DNA from: Hydractinia symbiolongicarpus
Taxonomy: Eukaryota > Cnidaria > Hydrozoa > Anthoathecata > Hydractiniidae
Length of the DNA: 64,000 bases
Direction: 5' to 3'
Assembly (NCBI RefSeq): GCF_029227915.1
Contig: NC_079882.1
Coordinates: forward strand, 9,610,001-9,674,000
Shown here: piece by piece, positions 36,901 through 50,092 of the stretch
Numbering within the stretch: position 1 is the first letter of the stretch
Layout: every line of letters starts with the position of its first letter
Position numbers and translations under genes: made by a program
Notes under the pieces: model-generated
The model's database searches: none
What the model was told of the DNA's origin: nothing
What the model saw: only the letters and a program-made list of their open reading frames with translations

Positions 36901-39900
36901 GAACTGAAAAATTTCCACTTACTTTCTTTAAACTAATTTCTCACCAAAATCTTACGAACAACAAAGCTACGATCACAAATAATTTTTACTTACCGCTGGA
37001 AACGATGCATTAAGTTCAACACAATACAGATTACATAAGGAGTTCGTGTACAAAAATAATGAGTTATTTGTATCGAAAATTCGCAAGAGAGGAAGGGATT
37101 GAATAAAAGTATTATTAAACACAATTAAAAAATTCTATATTTAAACAAAATAAACCATGCAGTTGAGATTGTAGTTTGAACGTGGAGATTTTACTCGTGT
37201 ACCATATAACTTGAAAATTATTTCTTCAAAACATAAAAAGTAAAAAAATAAATAAACTTTACTCTTCTTTTTTTAAAAAAAAAAAGAATGAAAAAAAACG
37301 AATTCAGCTGTGAAAGAACAGATTAAATTATTCTTTTTCTTTTCTTTAAATTTTTTATGTTATAAATAATTTTATTATGAGTGTGAGATTCAAGTTTTAG
37401 TAAAACGTCAGAGAAAGAGAGAATAAGAGAATGAGAGATCAATGTGACAAATCTTCGGTAGGCTATCACGTCATTAAAAACTTTAAAACTGCTTCGAAAG
37501 GAAAAACTTAGTTACCAGGCCACCACCAAAAATAGCTAACAAAAGGTAGTAGTTAACAAATGGTGATTTGGCGACTCTGCTCTGAGACATCATAACGGCT
37601 TCCTTTTTTTTTTTAAAACTCTATATTTAAACAGAAAAATTGAGTAAATTACAAATAAATAACGTTGGAAGAATCATTATCAATCCAGAAATCACTAAAA
37701 ATCACCACTCCTTCCTTCCTTTTAAACTGCAAACTATGTATACAGCAAAGCGACCTGGACTTAGCTTCTTGTTGTTGCTGTTGTGCTAACCTAACAAATT
37801 CACTAAAAACTAAGCAATAAGACTAATATAATATCTAGATTTATCAAGTGAGTATAATCAATAAAATCTTTGCCTATCACCAAATTTTTCACTTCATAAA
37901 TGTTTTCTTTTTTAACTTCAGTGATCGATCATAAAGTACTTCATTAGGAAATATTCGTGTTCAGTTTACACGCATTTGAGACTACACAAGGCTGTTTAAT
38001 GTGGGATGAATAAATAAAATTATGCTGAGTCAGCATGAAGGTCTTACCTTGCTATCTTTACAATTCGGAGATGCACCCAGATCGAGCAGATTCTAAATTA
38101 TAAATCATTTGAAGAAAAATATCATTTTGATATGAAAAAAATCTCGCCGAGTACTTTTTTTTTACTTTATGTTTTTATTGTACCGATAATTCTAACTTAT
38201 TAATTATTTATGTATTACAATATACGAAATTCTTTTTTCTAATTGGCTGATGTGACGTGTGATAAGTATAAAAATAAAAATGACGAAAAATAGAAAAGAA
38301 ATAAAAAAGAAAATAGGCATGATTGGATTAATTGATATTTTTTTGAAAACAAAAACATGATTGAGAATTTCATAATCCTTTTAGAAATCACGAGATATTA
38401 AGTTTATTATTTTTCAGGTGTTGAAAATTATCTACAAAAGATCTTTGACTCAAGTTTTTTTTGGTTTGTTTCACAAATTCTCATCGCACAAAATATTTCC
38501 TCTTCCCAATGAGGCAGTTTTGTTAACATACCAAACTGCAAAAGTATTAAAAACAAACCAGCTAGGTGACACTTAAAATCTTTAACTTCCCAAATTGAAA
38601 CTTAAGATACCTTTAAAAAGGGCTCATCATCTCATAGCTATCGCCTGAATTAAATAGATGGCCCGTGAAAGCAAAGAAATTTGAAGCCTCCTTAAAAACA
38701 GAGTTATTGAAATGTTTTATGATATTAGCTCAATTTTATATCCCAGGTGTGCCATCTCGTAAAATAACAATATAATACTATCGCTGTTTTTCTTTTATTA
38801 AAAAACCACAGAGCTTCTTCATTTAGACGACATAACATAAATCTCCATCTTGGAGGAGATTCTCCTTCACGGAGAATGAATTATGTGGTACATAACGGTT
38901 AACTTGTTCTATAAAATTTGTTAAGCCAGCAAAAGAACACAAAGAAAATCCCATACTGGTTTGTTTGTTTATTTAGATTTGTTTGTTTTTATTTGCTAAC
39001 CTTGTTTTATTGGTTATTTTCACTACAATAGAAATTCTTACCGTGAAAAGAAAAATTTTTAAATGCCAGCTGTGCTGCCCACTTTTCGTATAAATAAACT
39101 TCTTTTAATACCTCACTTAATCGTCTCAGGTTATCCTGAAGTTGTGGGTGCTCAATTCATTACCATTAATTATTATCTTTTAATTATATAACCACTTTTT
39201 TATCACTTAAGCAGGTTGCTAAAATTCTAATTTTGTGCATAACAGATAGCACACCTAACTTCGTACCCAGTTTAGAGAAAATAAGGTTTTTAATTTACTG
39301 AACTTTACGCGATAATTTAGAGGAAACTAAATTTGGTTCGCTTATACTTGATTTACTCCGCAGCAAACCAAACTTTCTAAATTTTAGAATGTTCGCTCTT
39401 AAGGATGGGATAGTAATCCAATATTCATTTAATTTATTTTGTTGTTCAACATTTCTCCCTATTAGCTTGTTTGAAAAATTCCGATAATGAGATAAAGTAT
39501 TTTTTTTCCTTGCCAGTAAATTATTTACGTATTTATTCTAAAAAAAATACCTGGGAACGAAGTTGAATATGTTGCAATAAACAGACCACGCGACCCGGAA
39601 GTAACTTTTAAGAAAGCAAGTGAAAAAGAAAATAATCTGGATAAACTGTGAAAATATAACTAATCTGTTTACTTGGAAATGGCTTTTATAATTATCCTTT
39701 TGTTGTGTTGTCGGAATGTTCGTTTTAATGTAATAGTAAAAGCGGTTTTAAATGATTACACATTGTCCGTTGGTATAAACAAAAAAATTCACCAACCAAT
39801 CATAATTGTTTTTTTTTGCTTCCCTCTTGAGGAAGAAGAAGAAATAGGCGTCTTAATTTTTTCTTAATCTTTGAAGTTTCCAATCGCGAAAACTTATTTG

Positions 39901-42366
39901 AAAACCTTTACCACATATCGCAGTTGCGAAAAGTTATTTTTGAAAAATATTGCAATTTTTAGACTCGTTTAGTCGCGAAAAGTTCAGCTTGCGCAAACTT
40001 TTCTGCCTGCAAAAGTTTTTGCCCTAAAGTTAGTTCATTCCGTTTGCTTGAGTCAATTTTCATTGAGTTTATGCCAAACTTCTGAGGGGTGAAAAGAATA
40101 GACAACACACCTTCAAGCTTTCCACTTTGCCAATCAGAGCTACTCGATGCAAAGCTGTTAAACCCTCTCGAGATCTGAAGTCTAGGTATGCACCATGTAG
40201 GACGAGCAACTTCAGCAACTCCATACAGTCATCCAACATGGAGGCTATCAACAAGGGTGTGTCTAAAGGAGAAAGATGTGATAAAAACATATGTTTAGTT
40301 CATCTTAAGCCTGCTGCAAATAAAAGAATATCCTTTCAGTTGTATGATAACTCGAATTTCCTTTCGATTAACGCGCGAGGAGCCGAATATTTCGAGTTTC
40401 ATTGAACGTCTCAACAAATGAACGACAGTATCGTGTCCGATTTCAACCACAATAATTTCCACTTGACACAAACATACCTCCAGTTTTTTCATCGTGGTAG
40501 TTAGGATCCAGTCCCTTCTTCAACATCTTTTCTACTTTGGCTTCGTCTCTTGCAAAAATAGCTTCAAGGAATTTCTTTCGGTATTTCTGTAAAGAAATTA
40601 ATGTTTGAAAATTTTTCAAAACACTTGCAAAACTGTTCGATAATTGAGGTCTATTCTCCAGTTTTGATATTACGCAATTTTTACATAAGAAGAAACTGTA
40701 TAAGAACAAAGCTTCAGAAAACTTTAGCACACTAGTCAGTGGCCGGCAGATACATTCACGTGTTCGCCCGTCCTTTATTTACTGCATTTCGTGTCTCGGT
40801 ACTGCAGTTAACATTTTGCGTGACAGACCAAGAAGTGCAGGAGTTCACGTTTAAAATTCAAAAATGGCAAGATTAAGACCAATTTAAGAATATTTCGAGG
40901 CTTCAAGTTTTCAAGTTGAGTGTTTCTTACAAATTTAGTTCCACATTTAAACGAAATAGACGTTCGAAATTTAAGCTTATTCACAAACTAACAAACGAAC
41001 ATATAACAACAACAACAACAATCTCATAAACATGAGATTACCTTGGTGTTAATTTTTTGAAGTTTTTTCTCATCCTGCAGTTGAAGATGTCGAAAAATTC
41101 TTCTTTTATAACGAAACTAAACGGAAAACATATTTTAGCGCCAGAAGTAATTTTAAAAATTACAAAAATAAATTCTTCTCGCTTACCTCTAAACTAGAGT
41201 CGTTTTTATCCATTGGATACTCTCTCAATAATCTTTCTTCTGCAAGAAATTTTCCAGCACGTCCGCCTTGGGGTGGCATATAAAAACCAAAGTTCAGCGG
41301 ATCCTTTAAATCAGCATTCGCCGCATACTCAATCAATACGCTTTGTTTCGCCTTCCATACTTTCTCATCCAAAGCAAACTCAAATGATTTCTAAAATAAA
41401 AAATACTTAAAAAAACGCAACTACAATCCTACCACGAAAATAATCGTGCAGTTTCCTTGCGCTTCTCAGGCGCATGCGCTGGAATGTATTACATTACCGA
41501 CATATTCACCACACATTGAGTGGTCATGTGACATAAAATATTATAAAGGGTTGAATTACATTTAGATAAAAGTGCTGAACGAAAAATAGATTAACGTCAC
41601 CAGCTATAAAAGGGGTGTCACAAAACATGTTAATTTAATGACCGATCTAGCTCTTATTGAAGACACTGAAGCGATACAACATATAACATTGAAATATTGT
41701 CCACTGATGTAAAGACGTATAATTTAATTTCCGCGTCTTTCGGCAAGTATTCACAGTATAACTGCTACAAATATTTCTAGGCTGGACTTTAAAAACTTAA
41801 TTTTTTATTACTAATACTGCGTCTTTATTTGTTCTATATTTTAAACTTTTTTCTATTTAGGTTGCTCGGCAACTGAAAATTACTTGCCAAGTTTATAATA
41901 ACAAAAAAGTTTATTTTTAAAACTAAGTGGTCAATTTAACATCTGGCTGCACTTAACACTTTTTAAAATTTTTTGACATAGACGAAGGGAAGAAGAAAAC
42001 CGAATTAGAAGGTTGCCATCCTGTTTAACAAAACATCAACAAGCAAACGGAAATACTTTCAACTTAACGCAAAGGAGGCATAACTTCTTTACTGTGTGGG
42101 CCGTTGTAGCGTGGGCCGTTGAAACCTCACTATGCTTGGCACTCATTGAGTTGACGTAGAGCTAAGTTACAGGTAAACGGTTGACAAAATAAATAAATAA
42201 ACGGCTTGTTCAGAAACAAAATACATACCACGGTTGGTTGAGAAAAATTCGGAGTGCTGATCGTCACGGTAATCATGTTTTGTTTGTCTTTTGGAAAAAG
42301 TGGCGCCTCATCAGTCGGCGAGATAACAATAGTTGGTGATTCCGGCGTTTCATTATGCGTCACCAT
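30903..42366 (-). CDS. SHANK: SHANK postsynaptic scaffold, complete
   Basis: Nine exons, all in phase: 42366-42229, 41390-41187, 41116-41042, 40586-40478, 40262-40111, 38092-38048, 35330-31602, 31340-31291, 31173-30903, giving about 1,590 residues. Domain order is canonical. The SPN/Ras-binding-like N-terminus is at about 31-140 (EKVWKAKQS, GRAGKFLAEERLLREYP, FRYKRR). Ankyrin repeats follow to about 367 (GLDPNYHD, LDLGASPN, EIHQACKLGYVQHLEHL). SH3 is at about 492-547 (ITDYEP ... GYWEG ... GWFPSYCV). PDZ is at about 583-676 with carboxylate loop GFGFQLRG. A long Ser/Pro-rich region has a PPPPPPPPMPPPPP run and a Homer-type PPAEF near 1,473-1,477. The SAM domain is at about 1,520-1,585 (IEGKHLPEL, LGVTKLGHRM). 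In vertebrates SHANK links glutamate-receptor complexes to actin in postsynaptic densities. Exon 7 alone encodes 1,243 residues. Confidence 0.95.
35690..35842. repeat. A-rich trinucleotide (AAC/AAT)n repeat
   Basis: Imperfect AAC and AAT runs inside a SHANK intron. They create a spurious poly-Leu reading frame on the minus strand. Confidence 0.85.
38837..38897. repeat. double hairpin in SHANK intron
   Basis: ATCTCC..GGAGAT (38,841-38,860) is followed directly by ATTCTCC-TTCAC-GGAGAAT, flanked by CATAA and TTATG as outer arms. The structure looks like the core of a small foldback element. Confidence 0.5.
39875..40030. repeat. repeat with CGCGAAAA motifs
   Basis: Several GCGAAAAsTT-type motifs in both orientations lie within 150 bases of a SHANK intron. 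A related TTTCGCGAAAC motif occurs at about 56,495. Probably a degraded dispersed element; boundaries unclear. Confidence 0.35.
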
Positions 42367-43836
42367 TTTGAACACATGTTTAAAATTTAGAAATTCTACT
42401 TTTCTGAAAAAAAAAAAATTAAAAAAACATGTTTTACAGCGAGAATATATTTTGAAAAGAAATAAATATGATTCGAACACATTGTTTTAGCTTATTTTCC
42501 ATCTGTAATATGAACGAGCACATGTTTAAATTTTTATTCTTTCATTTCGTGTTATTTTTGTAGATTTATTGCTTCTTTAAAACTTTTATTTACAATTATA
42601 GAGTCAAAAATTTGTCAATATGAACCAACGTGTCAAAACTTGCCAAAAATATGATAAACACGAAATAAAAACACGGAAACTCGAAATCTTAAAATCTCAA
42701 AAACTCGAAAACTTGGAACACCTAAATACAAAACAAAAAAAACCCAAGCTTAGCTTAATCAGATATAAACTCTCGATATGCTATATTAAAATATCAATGT
42801 ATTGTAATAAATAGCGTGTTTTGGAATACAGCATGATATAAAAGTTTTATTTTATAGCTCATGAGACCAAATGACTTGAGTGATAAGAATTTCCATCAAT
42901 TTTGATTGATGAGACAACTTGAACACATGTAAAGACACTCCTTGACAACCATGAAGTATCACTTAAGGAAAACTTATAAAATATAATATAGGAATGAAAA
43001 GCAACTCGCTTAAATAACAACACATTTCATAACAATAATATTACTAATTCTTCCAAAGTATAACAAAGTTCTTTCAAGACAAAAAAAATCTTGGAAATAA
43101 ACTTCACGTAAAACTGTTCTGTAATCTTAAAACGCAATGTTACTCTGTTTTGTTGCGCGAGTAAACATGAAATCGAGAATAACAAACAAACAAAACATTC
43201 CATCTCTCCACATGTCTATTGTTTCTTTGTTTGTATATTTCACAAAAATGTCGTTTGCCGTCTCTTTAAAATGCTGAAACTTCGAGCATGCCCACGTGAT
43301 AAAATTTTTCATGCAATGTATATAAAATTCCTCGCGAATGTCGCTAAAAATATATCCTCTGATACATAACCTGATATATTCATATTATTGGATGAAACGC
43401 CTATCAGAGAAAGCCATAAAATCTTTAATCCATGTTAATATATTCAGTAAAGCAATTTTAAAATTTTATTTTACCCGCCATTTTACAACAGAAAACAAAA
43501 TAAAAAATATGTGGTATATCTTTAGAGCGTCAGAAACAACGAACTTTTACTTTTCAAAGCTAAACAACGTATATGGCATATGAATCTTCTCTCTTCTCTT
43601 TCGTTTAAAATTTTAAATATTGATAAAATTAATGATAAAAATGTGTAGCTAAAAAAAACTTCAACAGAATGAAAAGTTGAGTAAAGAAAAGAAACCACCT
43701 GCATTGTATCAACAAACCGAACAAGAAAAATGATATAAAATATAAATAAATAAAAACAAACGTGCTTGTGTAAAGCGACCCGAAATAGATATACACTTTC
43801 GTGTATTGGGAGCTTTAAATAATAAGCCTTTTAACT

Positions 43837-43962
43837 TTAAAACTCTGGTGTAAAGCTACTATGAAAAACATTTTCTTTGAAATCGGGATCTAAATACTCG
43901 GGTTTGTTATAAGAAACACGGTTGTAAGAATATGGCGCTGGCATTTTCGGAACTTTAAATTG
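43837..43962 (-). CDS. possible terminal coding exon of unknown gene
   Basis: After a TGTGTTAG acceptor, 41 open codons end at TAA. The composition is protein-like (PYSYNRVSYNKPEYLDPDF), rich in Tyr, Pro, Asn and Asp. No upstream partner exon was found that joins in phase, and the peptide is not recognised. It lies upstream of SHANK on the same strand, so it would be the 3' end of another gene. It may be chance. Confidence 0.25.
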   Translation of the reverse strand, partial: QFKVPKMPAPYSYNRVSYNKPEYLDPDFKENVFHSSFTPEF

Positions 43963-44881
43963 CTAACACACGGAACATTAAGAAACTTGCAAACGTAAAT
44001 TTATAAACAGAAATGGCTTCTGTTTGAAGGACCTTGTATTAATTCGGATTTGCACTTACAAAAGAAATTGATGTATCGTGCCGAAACCAAAGGCTTTACC
44101 TATCAGATGATACGTCAAGCCTTTGATATTTCGATCGGCGTGTCGAAACGAGAAAAAGTTGGATTCATTTCACCTTTTTTTTCGTTGTACGCGTATCAAA
44201 AATTAAACAAATAAAATAATAATTAAGAATAGTTATCTTTTACACCAATCATAGAAACAAAATAATACGTTACGTTAAGTTACGATATGTTTTACTTTTA
44301 AGTGGAAATACAGTTTTAATTTTAGGGGCATCGTGAGCCCAAACGATTCTCTAGAGCATGTTTGAATCTGTATTTAAATCTGACAATATATTAAGAAAAT
44401 AATTAGTTAAATAAATTATCAGGTGTAATCAATTAAATGTCACGTATTTTCGCAGAGCATCTCAATTTCGTACTTCCTGTTTTCGTTTCTTTCGAAAAGA
44501 GAAAAGATGAAAATGTATGGTTAAAATACGGTTGGTGATGAAGATTTTAAAGAATTTGAATCAATAGATCGTATTAAAATTATTGGAAGAAGATATATGT
44601 ATATGTAGATATATACTCAAGACTAACATTATTTTGTTAAAAAGGGATTCCGTTCCTTAGATATTTAAATTTTTGGTAAAATCTTAGTCCCCACGTTCTT
44701 ATAAAATAGATTCTTATTAACGAAATATGTGTTCTATCAACAGAGACAGTGATTCGTCATATTTATTTTTAAATAAATAAATAAATAAACAAAAATAAAC
44801 AGATCTCGTTTCAATTGTATTGTTACTTTGTCTCTGCTCTGTGAAATCTCACATTTTCTAAACTCTATACTTCTACTTGTA

Positions 44882-44917
44882 CCTCGTCCCCAGGATCAAC
44901 AAATCCTGGCGACGAGG
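44882..44917. repeat. hairpin, 15-bp arms
   Basis: CCTCGTCCCCAGGAT and ATCCTGGCGACGAGG pair at 14 of 15 positions around CAACAA. It is much more GC-rich than its surroundings, which suggests an inserted element end. Confidence 0.7.
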
Positions 44918-47900
44918 TTGCTTTTACTTCAGCATTGACATCAAAAATCATCTACAGGATGTTAATCACGTCAAATCCGCACAAAGTTTGTTGTTGTGGT
45001 ATGGGACAATATATATCGTGGTGATAAGAATAACATGAAACATGTGGAGATAACCAAGATGGCTGATTAAAATCATAGATAGAAAATGTTGCGGCATTTG
45101 TGTGAAGAAATATATATCTCAAGTGAAATCAAAGATGATGTATTTAAATAAAACCATTTTGAAAAGTATTTAATTCCCATACCATCTATAAAGTTAACTA
45201 ACATAGCAATATATTCGGAAATTATTACGTAATCAAATCATAAATTGTGCCATTGCAAATATAACTTATCGTCAGCAGGTGGAAAAATCAACGGAAATAA
45301 TCCCTTTGCAATTTGCAGCTACCATTTTTGACTCACAAATTTAAAGTCGGATAGTAATAATGAAGAGATTTTGTAGAAAGAGGAGTTAAATGAACAAAAA
45401 TAAAATCGATTCAAAATCTACGAGGAAAATGTCATGTCTGCATCACGCTGTAGCTATGAATTGCGACAAACGTGACAATGAGTGTGGTCAACCATGGTAG
45501 CATGAGGCATGTTTTGATACTGTCATGAAATAAATAAATAACTGTGCTATAAATAAAAATTAAGTGTTTCAAATTTTTTAATTTCCTTTCATCATGCTTT
45601 ACGGAAATTTTAAATTATGTGTTTAAATTTATCAGAATTCATGTAAAAAAGAATTTGTTATCATTCGTCTAAAAATAAAGATAAAAAACATTTGTATTTG
45701 TTTTCAATAATGATTCCTAGTAAGTGTGAACTTGGTGCGTTTGTTGCCATAGCGATAATCATGGTTTAACTTACTTCAGGGTTACAGTATAGACATATAA
45801 TCAAAATTCAGAAAAACACATATTATCATGCAGATAGATTAGTGTTTTTTATTGGAAAAAAAAATTCTAATTACATCCATCTGAGGTATCTTAAAGTTTT
45901 CTTAATAACTACTTTAGGTATTAATGCTTGAACACAAGAAGTGTAAAAAGAGATTATTAACGAACATGTGAAACATTTAGGATGTTTATCACATATTACT
46001 GGAAAAAATTACTTTGTTTAGAAGAAAATGAAAAATTCAACAGTAAAAATAATATTCCATTGTAGTTTTATGAAGCTTCATCTCTGAGAGTCATCTCAAA
46101 GACTTTTTATATTCAAGTAAGAATAAGAAGTTTTTCTACCCTTGTATTTATTTTCCTTTCGAAATTCCTTTTTCTTTTAACTATAACATCGCTTCTGATC
46201 ACAGGTACATTGTAAAAATTAGAACCATTTCGGCAGAAACTCATAATAAAATGCATTCTCTAATGTTTCTAATTAGGTAAATATTTTGATGTCTTGAAAT
46301 CATCACATTTAATTTAAGTTTATGTTATACAACCAAAGAAATGAAATTAAAAGCTTTTTTGCTGCTTTATTTAAACACGAGTCTGTCATGTCAACTGCAA
46401 TTTAAATGTTATATAAGACTGCTATATTAAGAACTATCAAATGACCACCATTCACTACCAACTGGAGTTATCAGTGGATAAGATCTAATTGACAGAAACA
46501 CGTTACATAAAAAAAAACCATCTTATTCATTCTAATGTTAATGTCGTAGAAACAAAATATGGTGTATGTTTATTTCTGCAGCTATGCTCTTATATAAGAG
46601 AAAATTGCAACAATCAAAAAATCACCAATTCTAAAGCAGTTTAATGAGATGCTATTAACCGAGTAAGTGATTAAAGAAGAAAAGCATGTTTGGAAACAAT
46701 GTGAAAAAAAAAAATTACATGATATTAAACCATGTTTTGAGTTGAAGAAGTCTAATATTCTGAAATTTTTGAACATTTAAAAACATTTAAAATGGAAAAT
46801 AAGAGGGATATTACAAAATATGGTAAAATATATGAAATCCTACTCATTAAGAATCTGATAAATTCTAAAACTTTTCGAAATTAAGCAGACATTAAACGAA
46901 AAGCATTTTAATACATTCTTAGTAAGTACGCCTGTAAAAAAACTAAGAAATATTTAGCTATGCTGATACTTTTAACTTAACCAGTAAGAAAGTCATGTGT
47001 GCAACGCGTCAGTTCTTCTACAAAAGTGAAGGAGTCAGCAGTAGAAGCTAACCAAAACAAATCAGCTCCAGTACTGTGTGAGAACTTCATACTAGCTGAA
47101 TTCAAAACCTCATAAAACTTATAAGGAGCTCTAATAAAACCATATTTCTTGCGATTGAGTTAAGTTCAAAACACACTAACATAAGCTATCCACATAATTT
47201 TGATTTCACCATTTCTCCATCCAATTTAATTTCATATTCAAATAAATAGATTGTAAACAACGGCTTCATCCTATAGCAACCACTTCTTCCACTTATCATC
47301 AAAAATTAACAAGGAATAACTTAAAATACTTTCTAAATTCAATTATTTCATTCAAAATTAGCTTATAAATCTATAATTCATATTTTTTTCAAATATTACA
47401 CATGTACAATTTAATAATTTGTTTTTTATGACGTATATATTTCACCTGGTAAAAATGTGATGTAGTATTACTCAGTTTGAAAATAATGTACAACTTAACA
47501 GTAGATTGAACAAACAATAATATTTTTGTAGAAGCTCAAAGCTTACATATCTACACATTCCCACTGCAAAAAATAAGTCGGGTAACTTTTAGAAAAAATA
47601 AAGTAAATTGTAAATAAAAAACGTTGCATAAAATAACTACAAGATGTTCAACTTACATTTATAAGCCAACAAAAAATGAGCTATCAAGATACTGCTGAAG
47701 ATATCAAAATTTTCAAATTGTGTATTTTATATTTTTAACACATAAGAATTATAACTAACTTTTTTTCTTTATGAAAAGATCACACTGAAACACAAAAATG
47801 AACAATCAATAATTATGCAAACAATAAAAAAAAGCATTTCATTCTTTTATTAACTATATGGAGACAAAGAACATAACAACAGAAAAATGAGTGAAGAAAA

Positions 47901-50017
47901 ATATTTAAACTAAAAAAAATTGGGAGTGCATTTGACATGGTGAAACATGAGAATATTATTCAATCTATTTAAAGAAACTGTTTAAATCTTTCCTTCTCAC
48001 AGTAGTTTACAGAAAACATCCAAATATTTGAATTCGTACAATAGAGTTATTTAGCAACACCAAAGAAACAAAGTAAATAATGTCTCTTATAATTCCTAAC
48101 AACTGAAATATTAGGTTTTAATAACATGATTTTAAATATAAAAGGATTGCACCATTTTTAGCAGCTTAAAATAACAAAAACGCTAAAAAATTATTTCAAA
48201 TTTTACTGAAAAAAAAGTCAAAATTGTATTTTTTCACAACACATGGAGGTATAAAAACTAAAAAATATCTTTTTATCTTTAAAATTTAAATTAACACAAA
48301 AAATTGGCTAACCTGTTTTAAATCAAGTTGGTTTTTGTCGAATCAGTATACAGTGTTTTCTTCAAACAATGTTTGTCCTTCAAGAGAAAATATTATCACA
48401 TTTAACATTCCGCTACACCTAAACACTTGAATAAAAACTTTAATTGATTTCCTCTTTACATAGCACTAATGGGTCATTAGGAAAATTAAGCACATCATTA
48501 GCAATAAGACTGTGCAATTTTTTTATTCTAAAACAAATTTCAGTGTTACCATCTTTATTTATTAACAAATGCATATTGCATGTTGAAACTTAAAGTTCAA
48601 ACATATGAATTAACACTTATATAAAATAAAATAGAATTCCAAGTATGATTCTAACTAATCACTGATCCTGTTCTTTGTGCTAAAACAAACAAAAAAAAGT
48701 TATATTGATCTTAAACCTGAGTGGGCAGCACATAATTCATCAAAAAAAGTCTTTCCAAAAAAACCTTCACCAAGAAGTGCTAATAAAAGATGTTGAATAA
48801 CAACTTGTAAATACGCATCAACAAGTGTTAACATGACAAATTTTTAAATTGTGCATTAGGTAATAATCATTGTTTTTCATTATCACAACCATTTGCCAAA
48901 ATTGATTTTAAAACCAGAAAGAAAATCATTCAGAATGTTGGTCATTTCAACACAAACAATTTATTATTTTATAAATTACCAATCCAATCTGTTTTAGTCA
49001 CCATCATAAAAGGTAGTGATTGTACTATTAAGTTAACTTTACCTTTGGTTTTCTCCTTTAATATAGGCATAAATGCAGTATTTACTCTAATAAATGTTAA
49101 ATGAGTTTATCAAAAAAAAACATATTTTAGGTGTGTCAGATATGAGGGGGAGGCATTCATTACAGGTTCGTGTTTATTTTAAAAGGAGGCTATGAGTAAA
49201 AAAACTTTTGTCCTCTCAATAAAACATTATTCTAGAAAGAAAACAGCCCACTTCAATTTAATAAAAATTACTGTATTTTAATTTTATGTCTTAAATTAAA
49301 AAATAAAATGTTACACACAGGAAACACTTATCTAAAGACCACTGCATTTTAAGATGCAAAATTTATTAAAGGACAGTGTTTTTGCTACAATGCTTTACAA
49401 GCATTTATCACAGTGCTAAATATAACACTTGGAAATATACTGGTATAAAAATAATTAAAGTGAAACTGTTTATAAATCATATTTATTATCAAAATACTAA
49501 TACTCCTTAAGTTTTATCTCTATTTAGAAAAGTCCTAAGCCAATTTATCCATTTTCTTTAAATGCATCAAACAACTTACTCTGCTGATCTAAGAAACATC
49601 TTTTTCTATATTTTTTTTTTAATCATACATTATATTACAGAGATTTACATCAGAATCAAAAATTAGTTAAGCCATTGCATTTCACTTTGAAGTTTCAGAC
49701 TAAATAGGAACTGCATGTGACAAAATTTCCAAATCAACAGCTTAATGACGTCAACAAAAATGAGTTAAACTAAAATATCTTGTCAGTTTGTCTCGGTTTG
49801 TCAAAAACATGTTCCTATACATTGATCAACATTTGAAGCTCCAACCAGACATTGATCAACATTTGAAGCAACCAACCAAACAAATTTCTGTTTGTTTTTT
49901 GTGTATACATGGATGAGATAAAAAGATTATTAATATTATTTACCCTGGTACTGTTATCAATAAGATTTAACACTCCAATTTAGCTATGGGAGTTTAACTA
50001 GACAACTGCAAAAAATA

Positions 50018-50092
50018 TCAATCTTATTTCCATGCTGGATGTTAAACAGAAAGGATCAATTCACGCTTTTATAGTCTCTGGTATAACTTAGC
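50018..50092. repeat. second copy of the SINE body
   Basis: Matches 1,755-1,830 along most of its length (ATCAATCTTATTTCCATGCTGGATGTTAA type; TCAATTCACGCTTTTATAGTC against TCGATTCACACTTTTGTAGTC). No tRNA head is visible, so the copy is truncated. Confidence 0.6.
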
